From assembly GCA_946807835.1 (NCBI GenBank), contig OX327690.1, forward strand, positions 30,288,501-30,352,500: 64,000 bases of DNA, given 5' to 3'. The number at the start of each line of letters is the position of its first letter. Positions within the stretch are counted from its first letter, which is position 1. Source of the stretch: Ailanthus altissimus. Its lineage: Eukaryota; Streptophyta; Magnoliopsida; Sapindales; Simaroubaceae. The position numbers were made by a program, and so were the translations under genes. The notes beneath the pieces are model-generated. The model had not been told where the DNA came from and made no database searches. It saw only the letters and a program-made list of their open reading frames with translations. Below, piece by piece: positions 20,993 through 33,646 of the stretch.

Positions 20993-22430
20993 AATGTTTA
21001 GATAAAATTATCAAGAGTTTGCATCTTAATTGCATAATAATTTACACCAAACACTCTATTGAGTATTGACAGGGTGGTTAGTATCCTTTACCCGCGACCC
21101 AACTCGTACACTAAGAAGTGTTGGGTCCGAGTTCCTCAATTTAAATTTACATGAAGGATGGATTTAATTTCAAGTACTTCAAGTATGTCTATGCAAATGG
21201 AGTGTATATTTAATTTCAAATTTAGATTCCCCTTTTATTGGAGCACAAAGATACGAGTTGTACAGTAAGAGATGTATAACAAGTACAACACTTAGATAAA
21301 TATTTAATTGTTGGTGTTCGTCGGATTGGATCCGACAAATTTTGCCAATAATCTATCCAATTAATCATTAAGTGAATCATTGATTGATATAAATTATAAA
21401 TAAATTCGATTTAAAAATAAAAAATTATCAATTTCATTCAAAGATATCAACTTTTAAATCCAATTCAATTCCGCAATCTTTCAAATTCCATAAAAAATAG
21501 ATTGGTTTGTGAATCGGATTGGAGGAATCGCATTGGATTCTGAATACTTCTAGTAATCAATAGATATAATGTACTATTAAAAAAAAAAAAATACTTGTCT
21601 CCTCTAAAGTTCAGCTATATGACTAGTAACAAAATGTGTGCGCTTTTAAGATGCAACCAATTAAGGTACTTGGGAGAAACCTTTGGAGGATTGGGAGTTT
21701 CTCTTTAGTTGTAAATATGAGGTGAAGGTTCAATGAAGTTTAAAATAATTTTAGATAATACTAAAATTATTATTTTTTTTTTCAAAACTTCAAGGTTGAA
21801 AGTTAATATGGTAAGCTTAAAATACAAGAGCTGTAAATTTCTTATTTCCATTTTCTTTAAATATATATATGTATATATATTTGAGTGACACTTTTATTCT
21901 TAATTTAATATTTTAACCCCTTATTAACAACAATTAATTACAAAGGAGGTTTGTGCTATTTTAAAAAAATTTCTATTATTCAACGAAAAAGAAAAAGAAC
22001 ATCATTTCATTGATTGCCTAAATGTAGTAGCTACAAGTTTTTATTCACCAAGGGAGAAAATCAGGCCCTCTTACATGCAAATATGGTATTTGTATACTTA
22101 TGTAGTTCATATAAATGCAGTGATGATATTAGTTTCTTTGGCCAGCGGGCGCGGGACTTTTTTTTCTTCTTGATTTTGTTTCCTTAATTCAAGAATTTTT
22201 TTATTGATTGATATAAAAGGATGAGTAAATGCTATTTATTTTCTATTAGATTCGTTAATTATAAAAAATACTTTAATGTTTGATAATATTTAAAATTTTT
22301 TATAACTATAATAGTATAAATTAACTTTGAAAAGGTATAACAATTTTTTTATTTAAAAAATTAATAATTGTGTCTATATAATATCAAACAATAAAAATAC
22401 ACAATATAAATGATAAAATTAGTATACTTT
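20993..22430. other. Intergenic DNA at the right end of copy A
   Basis: There is no gene. It holds a TATG/TATA microsatellite (about 21860-21885) and a GC-rich spot GGCCAGCGGGCGCGGGAC (22140-22157). It is almost identical to 33647-35040 in copy B, where 41 bp are missing between two TGGAG strings (A: 21198-21243). Confidence 0.5.
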
Positions 22431-25400
22431 CTGTTGGGAGTTCATAATATTTGGGGCAATGCATTAATCTCTCTTACTATAGGACTAATAATGGAGGCCA
22501 TGTGCTTTATGCCTAAAGCCCTCTCTCACTTAATATTTTAATTTTTAGAGTTTTTAATTAATTTATAAAATGATGTTCTACTCATTAATTTCTAATTTTA
22601 TTTTCATAAAATAATTAATAAGGCCACGTTAAATAATAAATTAATATAATATTAAAAATATGACAATAATCTTATCCTAATCTCATTAGAACATTAATGT
22701 TATACAATATGATATATTTTATGCATGGACATATGAATGTGGCGTCCTTAATTTATATGACATGTTATTCATTAAATCAATTAATTAGATAAATAAATAA
22801 CCCATAATTCATGACATTTTATAGGAAGAAAAATATTAAAAATTAAACTTAAAATTTTCAAAGTCTTCCTTGAAGTCAACTTGGACTCTTCTATAATGTT
22901 ACCTCCTCTTACTTATCTTCTTTTATGAGCTTGAATTTTGGGCATTTTAATTTTCTTTTGTCCACTTATTTAAAAATTAAATTTGACTTATTTTAGGCTT
23001 TAAAATTTCTTTAGACCTTTTAAAAAAAAATTTAAATGAAAATATTTTTAGACCCAATGATTTTAATAAAATAGCTCAAATAAAATTTTATAAAATTGAA
23101 CCAAAATTAAAAGAATTTTGAGTTAACTTTGAATTTGTAAATACCTAAAATTAGTTCAAAAAAAGTTTTGGTCAAACTTGGGGACCTATTAACAAATATC
23201 TCAAAGTTCTCTAGCCAAACTATAATTACCTAAGTTTTAAAAGGGTTGAGTGAAATAAAATAATTATATGGCCTGTTTGCTGATAAACTTTTAGGGGTCT
23301 GTCTGTACAAAATACAAATTTCTTGATCAAAAATAGAAATCTTTATAACAAGGAGGGGCCTATGTGATATTTGCTAGTAAAAAAACCCTAATTCCACAAT
23401 ATTCACACAGCGTCGCTCCCTTGCCCATCGCCGGCCATGATTTCGGCTTTACTTTCAGCCGCCGATCAATGCTTAGGAGAACGCCGGCTTCAGACGACTA
23501 TCTTTCCCCACCGCGAACTGTCGATCATACCTTCCAAAATCGCCATGTGGACAACTGAAAAACTCAACTTCGTCACCAGTTTGTTTGCCGCCCATCTCCG
23601 CCAGCATTGTTTTCTTCGCGACTTTTTGTCGCAGGTGCCGAGCGCTGCTGCTACTACGATGAGCGGCCATACACGCCGCTGCCATATACAGTGGTAGCGT
23701 GCATGGCTTACAGTTTCTTCTTTTGCTCGTTTTTCCTTTTTTTAAAATTGTTTTTATTTATTATAATTACAACATAATAATAAAAATAAATAAATTTAAT
23801 CTAATCAAGAGGAAAAATTGTGATATTATTTCATCACCCCTTCTTGTTACAATTTCTAAGAAAAAATACAAATAAATATCTAACCATGAATTATTGGGAG
23901 TAACTATTCATCACATAATTAATAAAAATAACAATATAGATTAATATGTAATTGGTGCCACAGAAAATAATTAATACCATATACAAAATAAATTATACAT
24001 GTAATATGAAATAAGGTGGTTCTGATATCAGTTATTGGTATGTAAATAAAAAATTATCTTTTTAATAAAATAAACGTAGCGGAAGCTAGATCGTCTTATT
24101 CATAATAACATGTATAGGAATAGAAATTACCTCAATTTCTTGTTATGGCAGATCTTGAATTGACCGGCTACAATCTTCTCTATTATCCTCAATCTTCAAA
24201 CTCAACACGTGTGGGTGTGTGAATTTTTCTTAATCTCTAAAACCACTAAGATCTAAATCTGAGAGAATGGTATTAACTAAATTCTTTTTCCACGTAAGAA
24301 TACGTAAAAGAATTTTTTTCTGTATGGTTGTAGTCTCTTTTTCTTATTACATACCTCTCATATATATAGGGATCTCCCTTGGGTATTTAGAATTTGATTA
24401 GGATTAGAAAATTATGGTTTGATTAGAATTTGAGCTAGTAGAGGGACTGCAAGACCCATGGGTTTTCTAGCTCCAATTTAAAAGGCCTAGTCCCTATTAT
24501 CTCATAATACACAAATTCTTCTAAGTTAACCCAAGGCTATTCCATTAAAAGTCAAAGGCTGTACTTTAGTAACTTATGTTATAAAATAAAAACCTATTTA
24601 ATTAAAACTCTATTTAATTAAATTGAGCTTGGTCTTTAGACTAACAATAACTATTTAATTGACCTTCTAATTGATGTTCATAATTAAAGTTAGGCCTTGA
24701 AAAAATATTTTGTCTCTTTAATTACTTATTTGCCCTCAAGTCATTGAATGTTCTAATGATCACTTTTAATATATCTATATTTGTAAATAAATTTATAAAT
24801 AAATATTATTATTCAATAAATAATTTATTGAATAAACTGTGGCCACAGATTCTAATGATCAAGTACTGCAAATAATTTAGGTGGACATTAATTATTAGAT
24901 TCCATCTTGCAAATATGTTCCTACGACTAATGAAATTATATCTCCAAGTAATCGAGGTTTTGACTATTTATATAGATCTTATTCCGTGATAACTCAAAAG
25001 ATACAACGCATGAGTGTAAGTTCATTACCTGCTCAGGATTAAGATCAATCAAGCTTATTAAAAATTTTGTGAATTAAGATCTATGATATTTAGTTAACCA
25101 GATCGAAATTCACAGTAGTCCTGTTCAATGTATTATATACACTAGTTTTTCTATTCGAAATCTCTACTTTGATGATAAAGATAAATCATCTACTATAAGA
25201 AGCAGAAAAACTATAATCTTATATAATGAAATGCCATTTTTAATTAATGGCTGTGAACTAAATTTAATTTATAAAGAACCTGTGATCGATACCCTCTATA
25301 TTAGCATCATATGCCTAATATATAGATCACATACTTTATAAATATGAGCTCATCAATGTATGCTTAATTATATGTATGAATAAATTTTATTAATCTAATA

Positions 25401-25452
25401 AGATATTATTACACATACTTTAAAGACATAAAATAACATAAAATATTTAACA
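22431..25452 (-). mobile_element. Truncated copia element: leader plus 5' LTR (copy B)
   Basis: This is the duplicated right part of the copia element at 6477-13499: the non-coding leader (22431-24017), a degraded primer-binding site around 24018-24030, and the LTR at 24033-25452 with starting bases TTATTGG and end TTTAACA. No pol and no second LTR are present, because the duplication breakpoint lies inside the element. The following TTAAT corresponds to the CTAAT target duplication of copy A with one change. The palindrome recurs at 24809-24835. Confidence 0.85.
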
Positions 25453-25457
25453 TTAAT

Positions 25458-26859
25458 AAGTAGTATGATGGCTCACCTTTTTTTTACCTCTTTCGCATGT
25501 GTGAAAAAAATTAAGTATCATGGGTGATATAATATAAGTGTGTTGTCTATTTAATAATGGAGGAAAATTGGGGTCCTTGTATTCCATAAATTAGGCTATT
25601 TGTGGACTATTGCTTTTTAAGTTACACTATTAAAGTTTTATTTCAATTTGATCTCATTAGACTTTCGACTAGCAACACCACCAAATTTTATACTAAATTA
25701 GTTTTAACATAGGCATGATTATAAACATCAATAATAATGTAAAATTAAAAAAAAAACCTACATTCTTTAAGCAATGGTTATTCTCATTAATAAATTGAGG
25801 ATTTTTTTAAAAAAAAATTATTCACATAAAAGAAAATGACAATAAAATATATTATTCATTTATTTTTGTTTGCGATTACATTAATCACATTATAATATTG
25901 ATACTATATCAAATTAACTACTGATATTATAATCAGATTATATAATTGAAATTTTTTTAGGAACAACATATATCTTTAAAGCATACCCCACTTGAACTAC
26001 ACTACTGAGATTATCACGAACAATACATATAAATTAAACACATTCCATTCGAAATAAAAGACTCCCACAAAACGAGAGAAATAAATTAATTATCTTGACA
26101 TCTACTAAATTTTAAACTTCTAACTTTTGTCATAAAAGTGTATAGGGTTTGCCGTTGGAGCAAGCCCGTAATTGTAATTTTTTTTTAATTTTTTTTTAAA
26201 CCGACAATATCAAAAATTCAACTTTTTTTCTCTACAAAGTTAGAGAGAAAGATTGCACCCGACATTTTATTATTAGACTATAATAATTTGTATAAGAATA
26301 AATCTTTTTTTTAAAAAAAAAAACTTGAATATTTTTAGCCTAAAATTTTCAAATTATGCAAAAGAAAAACATTAGCCAATTAATATTGATCTCAACTGGT
26401 TGGTATTTGAAAAAAATTATAATTTTTTATTTTTAAAAAATAATAAAATTAGATATTTGTATTAACATTTCAATAATAAAAAAAATGATAGGATATCCTT
26501 TATTTTAACAGAAGTTTCGAATTCAAATACTTCTTTCATATAAACAAAATTATAGTGAGGAGAATAACGAATGTTCACGATAATGACTGCAATAAAAGAT
26601 GCTCCGCGTCCCGTGCAATTTCTAACATTCTAATTCTATTCATGAAAATCAGCATCAGGTTCCACATTAAAAGAAAATGACAAGTCGTTTCCCAAAAAGT
26701 AATATAGCGTCAAGTCGTTTAGAAGCTGGAATGACAACCAACAAAGCGTCCGTCCATGACGCCATTAATATGGAGGTAGATGAATCTAATACGAATGTTA
26801 AATATTTTAAGAGAAAATTTCACTTTCAATATGCAAATACGAAGAAAATATTAAAAAGA
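25458..26859. other. Intergenic DNA right of the truncated copia element (copy B)
   Basis: This is the copy-B counterpart of 13505-14904, with no gene. The first ~900 bp differ noticeably from copy A, while the last ~350 bp are nearly identical. Confidence 0.4.
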
Positions 26860-27028
26860 AATAATACTATATTTTTTAAATTTTAATTCTAAAATTTTAT
26901 TTTAAATATAAATTAATTTTTATAATTTTAAAAATTATGTATTATATTATTTTATTATTTAATAATTATTCAACCTATTATTTAAAATAAAAAAATTAAT
27001 ATCAAAATTTTAAACGCGTAACATTATT
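26860..27028. repeat. MITE-like inverted-repeat element (copy B)
   Basis: This is the same insertion as 14905-15072, with the ends AATAATACTATATTTTTTAA and, on the minus strand, AATAATGTTACGCGTTTAAA. It is non-coding. Confidence 0.45.
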
Positions 27029-28187
27029 TAATATCAAATAATAATAAAGTTTAAGTTGATTAGGTCTGAATTCTTATAGAATTAAATGTAATTTAATGAT
27101 AATCACGTATTAACGTCCAAGTTTTAATTTCCAATTCCTTCTCTCTTAAGTAAAAGAAAAAAAATCTTTTAAATTTGTAGGCAATTACGATAAACTTAAA
27201 ATGTGTATTTATTAAACGAAATTGACGGTGCTAGATATTTTTATCGTTTTAGATCCACTTATGAATAAATAAAAAAATAAGGAAAAAAATGAAAATTGGG
27301 ACTAAAAAAACACTAACCTTTAATTTAATTTAATTTTATTTATGTTTTGAAAATAGTACACAATTGAATGGTAAAAATAATGATTTATTTATAGTATATT
27401 ATTATATTATGTAACGTTTAAAGAAAATTTCACTGTGAAGGAAGTGAAAATTTCACTTTGAAGGAAGTTTATTTGAGTAAAAGAAAATAGAGATTAGAGA
27501 GGTGTAATTTAAAAAAAAAAAAAGAAAAAGAAAAACGTTTTGCCCTTTGACATTATCTTGAACCAAATGTCACGCTCTAAATATTCTCAAATAATTCATC
27601 GAAAAATTAAATTCGTGACACAAAGCTTGCCTAAGGGTTTTCTGTTAGGCTACGTTAATGTAGCTAAGGCTGAACCAAGACGTAGATTAAGCCCAACAAA
27701 TTGTGGCCCATTTTAATATTCAGTTAAAAAAATATATGAGGAAAATACATACGAAAAAAAACCCACTAAAACTTGCATTTAATACTCAAAATTTTCACTT
27801 TTAACAAGTTCTTGCTGCTCCAATTCAAATCATTCACTCAACTTCGGTGCTTTGTTGATATTTTTTTCCTCTTAGTTTTATATTTTGTGTAACATTTGAG
27901 ATTTAATACTGTTATAGCTATAAATAATGTGGACAAAATGAATAAAGTGAGAGTCAAATAGTAAAATCACACATCGTTTAATTAGATAAAATGAATGATA
28001 TATATATATATATATATTCCTTTTTCAAAAGATGTAAGATTGTTTTTGAGAGATCAAAAAATAAAACTATATGATAATATTATATTGTGTGAGAATAGTT
28101 CCTTGCATTTAAAAGAATGTAAGGTCCAAGTATATTAATTGGGTGAACAAAGTCTATATTAATTTAGTTAACAATATTGTCTAAGAA
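27029..28187. other. Intergenic DNA (copy B)
   Basis: This is the counterpart of 15073-16140. It has an extra direct repeat GAAAATTTCACTNTGAAGGAAG (27424-27468) and an insertion of about 47 bp around 27570-27620. A TA microsatellite lies at 28000-28018. There is no gene. Confidence 0.4.
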
Positions 28188-28590
28188 TTGTCTACTAGTT
28201 TAAGTATAAATGAGCTTATAATAAGTTTTACTTTTGATGATTTGGATGATTCTGATCACTTTGGTATAATATGTATGAAGTCTCCAAGGTCTCTATGTGT
28301 CGATAAATTGAATGATATTGAAGAGATTCTTAAGTTCTTTACACATAATTGTCCACTTGATTATTTACGCGTGGTTGACTTTGAGTATTTATTCTAGTTA
28401 AAAGTTGCTGGTTCGTTCGTCAACCCAATTTGTGATTCCACCCTTTTGGATGAAGTCGAAATTTCTCCCCGTAGTCTCTTGTCTTTTAAATTGAAGGGAT
28501 ATGGCATCGAGAATTTGCATGATGAGAACATTCCCAAACAACTGATGAAGAATCTTAATTAACTTGGGATATTTCTCGGATAAGGTATAT
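28188..28590 (+). pseudogene. Possible LRR-type relic (copy B)
   Basis: This is the counterpart of 16145-16552 with a longer open stretch (69 codons). It has the fragments FDDLDDSDHFGIICMKSPRS and LRVVDFEYLF, then, after a stop, PRSLLSFKLKGYGIENL and IPKQLMKNL. It resembles the LRR part of NBS-LRR proteins, without any nucleotide-binding motif. The assignment is weak. Confidence 0.25.
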
Positions 28591-28606
28591 ATGCATTTCT
28601 CACAAC

Positions 28607-28696
28607 AATTTTTTTTGATTTTGGGAAAGGGAGGAGCCGAACCTAAGACTTATAAGATGCACGCCCATTAACCACTGAACCATTATAAGCAAGTGC
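28607..28696 (-). mobile_element. Short tRNA-derived SINE (copy B)
   Basis: This is the same insertion as at 16563, with A box TGGTTCAGTGGTTAATGGG and B box GGTTCGGCTCC on the minus strand. The target duplication TTCTCACAAC is at 28597-28606 and 28697-28706. The A-rich tail is about 6 bp shorter than in copy A. Confidence 0.75.
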
Positions 28697-28706
28697 TTCT
28701 CACAAC

Positions 28707-29428
28707 TTGAATTACCCAAACTAAGGCACTTAATAAGCCAAGCCTGCTTCACATGACTTGCAACATGAAAGCCTGTCCCTTTTTGCAAAAGCTTACATTG
28801 CACCACCTTGATATTGCTTTATGAGCAAAAGGAAATGTCTCAGAGATGGTAGAGCCTAAGTTACCTGAAGTTGTTCAACTTGTCGTCCTTAAGCTTGTGT
28901 CCAATATTGTACCCACATGAAGAAAGGTTGTTAACCTGAGTTGCAAGAGAAATCATGGAAGAGAGCTTTGTACCATTTTGCAGAATGAAGAACAATCTTC
29001 TAATAGATTTTCAGAATCAATTTTCTTTATCTTAATTAATGTACATATTCAGAACCATTTTCTGTCGTTCTCTGTTAATGCAAGTTCTTTCTTTCTCTAT
29101 TAGTGTAAGGTTTAGATTTCCTACGCTAATTTGTGGATTGTGGGAAGCAGATATATATCTTCTAACCAATTTAAGCATACAACTCCAAAAAGTACTATAA
29201 TTGAGTTGGAATTAGGGAAGGTTTAACTACGAAGGAGAAGGCTTGGTTTCTCTTGTTGGCTCGTGGGGGGATAAAATGACCTTCCAATCTATTTGGCATA
29301 AAAATTCGAGCCAGTTGAGCTCAATCCCAAAAATCTCCCTGAATTGACAAAGAATTTCACCAACAATAATGCTATACTTAATTTCTTGCGAGGTGTCACT
29401 AATTAATGGCTGTTATGTATTAAGTAAC
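28707..29428. other. Non-coding stretch between SINE and LTR-like island (copy B)
   Basis: This is the counterpart of 16669-17370. It is near-identical to copy A until about 29340, where the two copies stop aligning well. No gene is seen. Confidence 0.35.
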
Positions 29429-30155
29429 TGTTGATTTTATTATTCTTACATGAATTAAGTAATTATTAATTGTAAAAAAGTTGATTAAAAATTATAAAAA
29501 TATAATTTGAAAAGTAAGTCAAGTGCATTGGGTATGCAAGGATCGAAGACGCAAGTGACGATGCTCAGGTGTGGGTGCTGCAGTGCCAGGTTGTGGGTGT
29601 CGTGGCCCCCAAGATAGAACCTGAGTGTCGCGGCACCAAGTACCTAGCGTCACAGTGCCCAAGCGGGATGTCTAGCACTGCAGAGCCCAACATGGGGGAA
29701 GTGTTTTCCAAATTTAGTTTCAACTTCCACTTATTTAAAGATTCCTTAAAACGACTTCCATACATTTAGGGTTAACTTAGGTCGTTTAAAGCCTATATAA
29801 AAGTTCTCAATTAACTTGTAAATACATCTTAGTGATTAAACATAAATTTTGGTGATATTTGTGATTTTTAATGAGAAAAACTCATTATTTGCAAGAGAGA
29901 TTATTTTTTTTATGAATATTTATTGTAAAAAGCATATTGTGTGAGTGCCTTGAGATTCAATAATAAGAGAGTGTGATCTTGATCCGCCGTAGACGTAAGT
30001 AAGTTGTCGAACCACTTAAATTTTGTGTATTATTTTTTTTTTTACCTTTTTCTCTCTCTAAATTCTTAATTACTTATTTTTATATTATATTACTTGAGAC
30101 ATTTTACTTATTTGATTGCTTTCGCTTTAACATTAACTATTATCGTTGAATAACA
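29429..30155 (+). mobile_element. Solo-LTR-like island (copy B)
   Basis: It begins TGTTGA and ends ATAACA. The GC-richer patch at 29560-29700 carries GTGCTGCAGTGCCAGG and related repeats, and a TATATAAAAG site lies near 29800. It aligns with 17371-18074 but with many C/T and G/A differences. No target duplication is visible. Confidence 0.55.
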
Positions 30156-30494
30156 TATCAGACACTATATTAATTAAGATCTAAATTTTATATACCGATT
30201 TTATAAACTCTTTTAATAAACACGTGATTTATAATTTAATTTGTATATTTACAAAAATATAATGTCCATAATATTCATGTTAACGAGTAGACAATAATCG
30301 CAGTGTGTGAAGTCATGTAACGTCAGTATTTGGAAAAAAAAAAGAGAGAGAACTTATTTATTCGGGAAATATTAATTATTAACAAATACTTCCGAAGTTT
30401 ATACATAGTAATAGAATTAATTTCATATTTAAATAATGGATTACACAATTCTACAATATAATGTTTAAACAGATGAGGAAGAGCCTTGAAAAAT

Positions 30495-31753
30495 CTAGAC
30501 GCAACTAGCTGGAATCTGCTTTCCAGTAAGAGTTGCCTTAACGTGGGAACAAGTAGATGTTGCTGGACCTTTATCTTCAACACCATTGTATACTAAGTTA
30601 ATGTCTCCAATCTCAACATTTTGGCATGGTATAGCTTGACTACACACTAGGCTTACGGCGAAGTTGGTGGAAGTAGTGCCTCGGATATTCTTGAAACTCA
30701 CATTGCTGATCTTCACTTGTGAAGGAACCTGTAAGAAAATTAGTATATATCAATTATGCATTAGCCAGGATCTTTGAAAAGTTTTCAGGAATCAATAACT
30801 AAGCAAAGGAACGAATTTCTTATGTACCTTTATGTTGCAAGAATTATGTGGGCAATATTCTTGATCTATGACAATGGGAGTTTCCACGTTATTCATGACA
30901 AGGTCTTCAAATGTGAAATTAGAAGCGATTCCAGGGTGAGAGTCGGGCCATGTTTTGAGTCTGGCACCATTAGTTGTGTTACTGAAAGTGCAATTTCTCA
31001 CCGTCACTCCAAAAACATCTTCCTCACCTTCAGACTTCCCAAGACTGCCAACACTGATGCCATGTCCCGGTCCACAGAAGACATCGGAGATTAAGATGTT
31101 TCTACTGCCTTGACCAAGAGAGACACAAGCATCACCAGTTGCTATTACTGAATGTGATATCTCGATGCCATTTGATCTTCCAATGTGAATTCCGTCCGTA
31201 TTGGGACTATCCGCCTGTGCTGAGATGTCAAGAGAATTTAGCTTCAAGTTGTAGCAACCAAGAATGTTCATGTGGAAGAACTTGCTATCAACAGATTGTA
31301 TTCCCGTAATTGTTGATTTGTTCAGGAAATTGAATCGTACAGACTGCCAAAGAGCAAGCAAAACTAGTAAGTAATCTTGTTTTCAGAAAAAAGGCAATAA
31401 TCATTATTGGTTAAAAACAAGGCATTGTTAACAAGACTTACAACAGGAAGCTTGCAATTTGACTTTTTATGGCAGTTGTTTTCTGGCCATGCAGTTTGGC
31501 CTTGGCCATGGAAAATTCCGTTGCCCATGAGAGTGAAGTTCCTGAGATACTGGAAGGTGATCCAACATTCTTTACTGGCTAAATTTGATAGGCCAGCGGG
31601 AGCCTGGACAAGCCCTTGAAGCTGAAAGGAAATTGGACCTTTGCATGGACCTCCAAATAACACTAAACTCACTAAATATTTTCCTGGTGGAACCACTACC
31701 GTGCTGTTGCCAGCATTCCAATTACAAGCTTCTCTCCAAGTGCTATCAAAAGC
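30495..31753 (-). pseudogene. Polygalacturonase (GH28), copy B, lacks exon 1 and has a mutated active site
   Basis: Exons 2-4 are present and in frame with intact splice sites: 31442-31753, 30828-31343 and 30495-30728. Exon 1, with the start codon and signal peptide, and the promoter are gone. The sequence jumps from intron 1 (CCACCTTAC, 31857-31865) straight into DNA that lies beyond the promoter in copy A. In addition, the catalytic GDDC motif reads GDAC: the codon at 31128-31130 is GCT where copy A has GAC, so the second catalytic aspartate is replaced by alanine. NTDG, GHG and RLK remain. The gene can produce neither a secreted nor an active enzyme. Confidence 0.9.
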
Positions 31754-32281
31754 CTGAGAAACGATGTCAAATGAACACAAAAGCAATTAATTTCCCTTCA
31801 TATCTAATAAGTATAGCATTTATCATAGTAAAAACAGAGAGAGTCACTTCGTTTTTCCACCTTACAAAAAGGTGGCCAAGTTATTTTCTCGCCCATTAAT
31901 TTTCTTTTTATTGTTATTTCGACAGTCCGATTTCTAACATATTTTGCTTCCTGTTACATAGTTGTATAAGATAAACCAGTAATAAAATTTGTGAAGTTCT
32001 GGACAATATGATTCTTTAGTGGGTCGGGCCGGAGTCTAACCTAGAGAGTAGAGGGTTAAATTATAAAAGTCTAAAATTATGTGGACAAAGTTTAAATAAT
32101 AGAGGCTGTATTATTAGAACTGAAGTTCTTTAGGGGTCAAAGTCTAGAAACACTTATTTTAAAAATTCATATCATAAAAAATTATGATCTATTTTAAAAA
32201 ATTTATCGAGCTTGTAATAAGAATAATTCAAATTTCATTGCAGATTTCGCTTCAGTTAGTGCTTTGGGAAGTTTAGATTTA

Positions 32282-33212
32282 ATAAGTGTTGAAAAATGGG
32301 TGATTTAACAATTTTAGTTGAATAAAAATTGAGATGAATACTAAAATAAAGAGTTAGAAGAAGTTTAGAACGTGTGAGATATGTATGGGGAAGTTTAGAA
32401 CGTGTGGGACACGAAAGAAAAAGCGAAACGAGACTCAAAGACGTGAAGAAAGCAAGAAAACGCGGATAGGCGTACAGGGCTAGCGCCGCAGCGCTGGACA
32501 CGAGAAGGGCCAGCGCCGAGGTGCCCAGGGACGAGCGCCGCGGTGCTACAACGCGTGGAAAAGTCCATTTTGATTCGGAATTTTAAGTTTTGGGAAGTTT
32601 TAGACTCTCAAAACACGTGGACTCTTACTTCAACAAGGAATAGAGTTAGTAAGCACGAAATACACCCTATATAAACACTTGTAAATCCTTGATTTTAGAA
32701 TTAAGCATTAGAGAGGCTCTAAGAGAGGGGAAGAACTGGGTAGACACTAAGTGCTTGTGTGTGTTAGGGTGAAACCGTTGTTTGGGTGATCATTGTTCGT
32801 GGTAGAGTAAGAGTTCACTAAACGTTTAGGTCCTTTTGAGAGTTCTTCATATTGAGTTTCCTTGTAAAATCTTTAGGGAATTATAATAAGAGAGGTTAGG
32901 ATCTTTGAATCCACCATGGATGTAGGCAATTAGCTGAACCACGTAAAATTGTGTTGTGCTCTTTTATATTATGCTTTGAATTCTTGGTGTTTTACTTGAT
33001 TGACAGGTTATTTTGCTGCACAAAGAGGTTAGAGTTCTAAGTTGAATCTTGAATTCTTCGCTTCAACATAATCTTAAAAGGGATTGACAGGTTATTTTGC
33101 TTAATTGACAGATTATTTTGCTGCACAAAAAAATTAAAATTTTAAGTTGAATCTTGAATTTTTCGCTTCAACGTAATCTTAAATGGAAGAAGGGTTCCTC
33201 CTCAACAATAAA
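32282..33212 (+). mobile_element. Solo LTR inserted in the RNase-H relic of copy B
   Basis: A 921-bp insertion (32287-33207) is absent from copy A. It begins TGTTGA and ends TCAACA, and is flanked by ATAAG (32282-32286) and ATAAA (33208-33212), a 5-bp target duplication with one change. Inside are a TATA-like CCTATATAAACACTTG (32667-32682), a GC-rich patch with AGCGCCGCAGCGCTGG-type repeats (32480-32555), and internal duplications of GACAGGTTATTTTGCT near 33003 and 33088. There is no coding region and no second LTR. The insertion is later than the tandem duplication. Confidence 0.85.
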
Positions 33213-33646
33213 AAATGACAGAAGTGAATACAATGATCGAGTAAGAGATTTGACACCTTATGCTGCCGTAGACCATGGACATCAGAAGACGGGACTTGGG
33301 TTTGTTGCTTATAACAGATTCGGAGAAGTGATTCTTGCTGGCGTTGAAGGCTTGGATTCTCTTTACACAGTGTCTATTGCGGAAGCCTCAGCAATCCTTA
33401 AGGCCTTCTTGCTGTTCGGGCTCTAGGTTGTTGCTCTTCAGTTGAGGTTGAGGCTGATGCTTCGACTTCTGCTGCTTCAGAATTAGGGATTATTAATTTT
33501 ACAAGACATTAATTTTTGATTGTCTTGAAAGCTCCAGTTCTTATAATTTTTTGTATGCTCCTAGAGAAGTAAATAGAGTTGCTTATGAACTTGTTATGCT
33601 TGCTTTGAATTTAAATACAGAAATCATTTATTATCGCACAAAATAA
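33213..33646 (+). pseudogene. RNase-H-like domain relic (copy B)
   Basis: This is the counterpart of 20560-20992. The stop seen in copy A is GAA here, so the open part is longer (NRFGEVILAGVEGLDSLYTVSIAEASAI). The frame still breaks after LLFGL. The C-terminal piece APREVNRVAYELVMLALN is in another frame and ends at 33646. The solo LTR lies immediately upstream. It is non-functional. Confidence 0.7.

Larger units (their letters stand above)
10681..22430. repeat. Tandem segmental duplication, copy A
   Basis: Copy A runs from inside the copia element to the sequence TTAGTATACTT at about 22430. All landmarks recur in the same order in copy B: copia leader, LTR, MITE, LRR-like relic, SINE, LTR-like island, polygalacturonase and RNase-H relic. 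The spacing is about 12,080 bp in the polygalacturonase part. Copy A keeps the full polygalacturonase. Confidence 0.9.

Noticed and set aside
29565..29769. Pair of overlapping 66-codon ORFs on both strands
   Set aside because: They are produced by the GC-rich repeat patch of the LTR-like island and are not shared with copy A.
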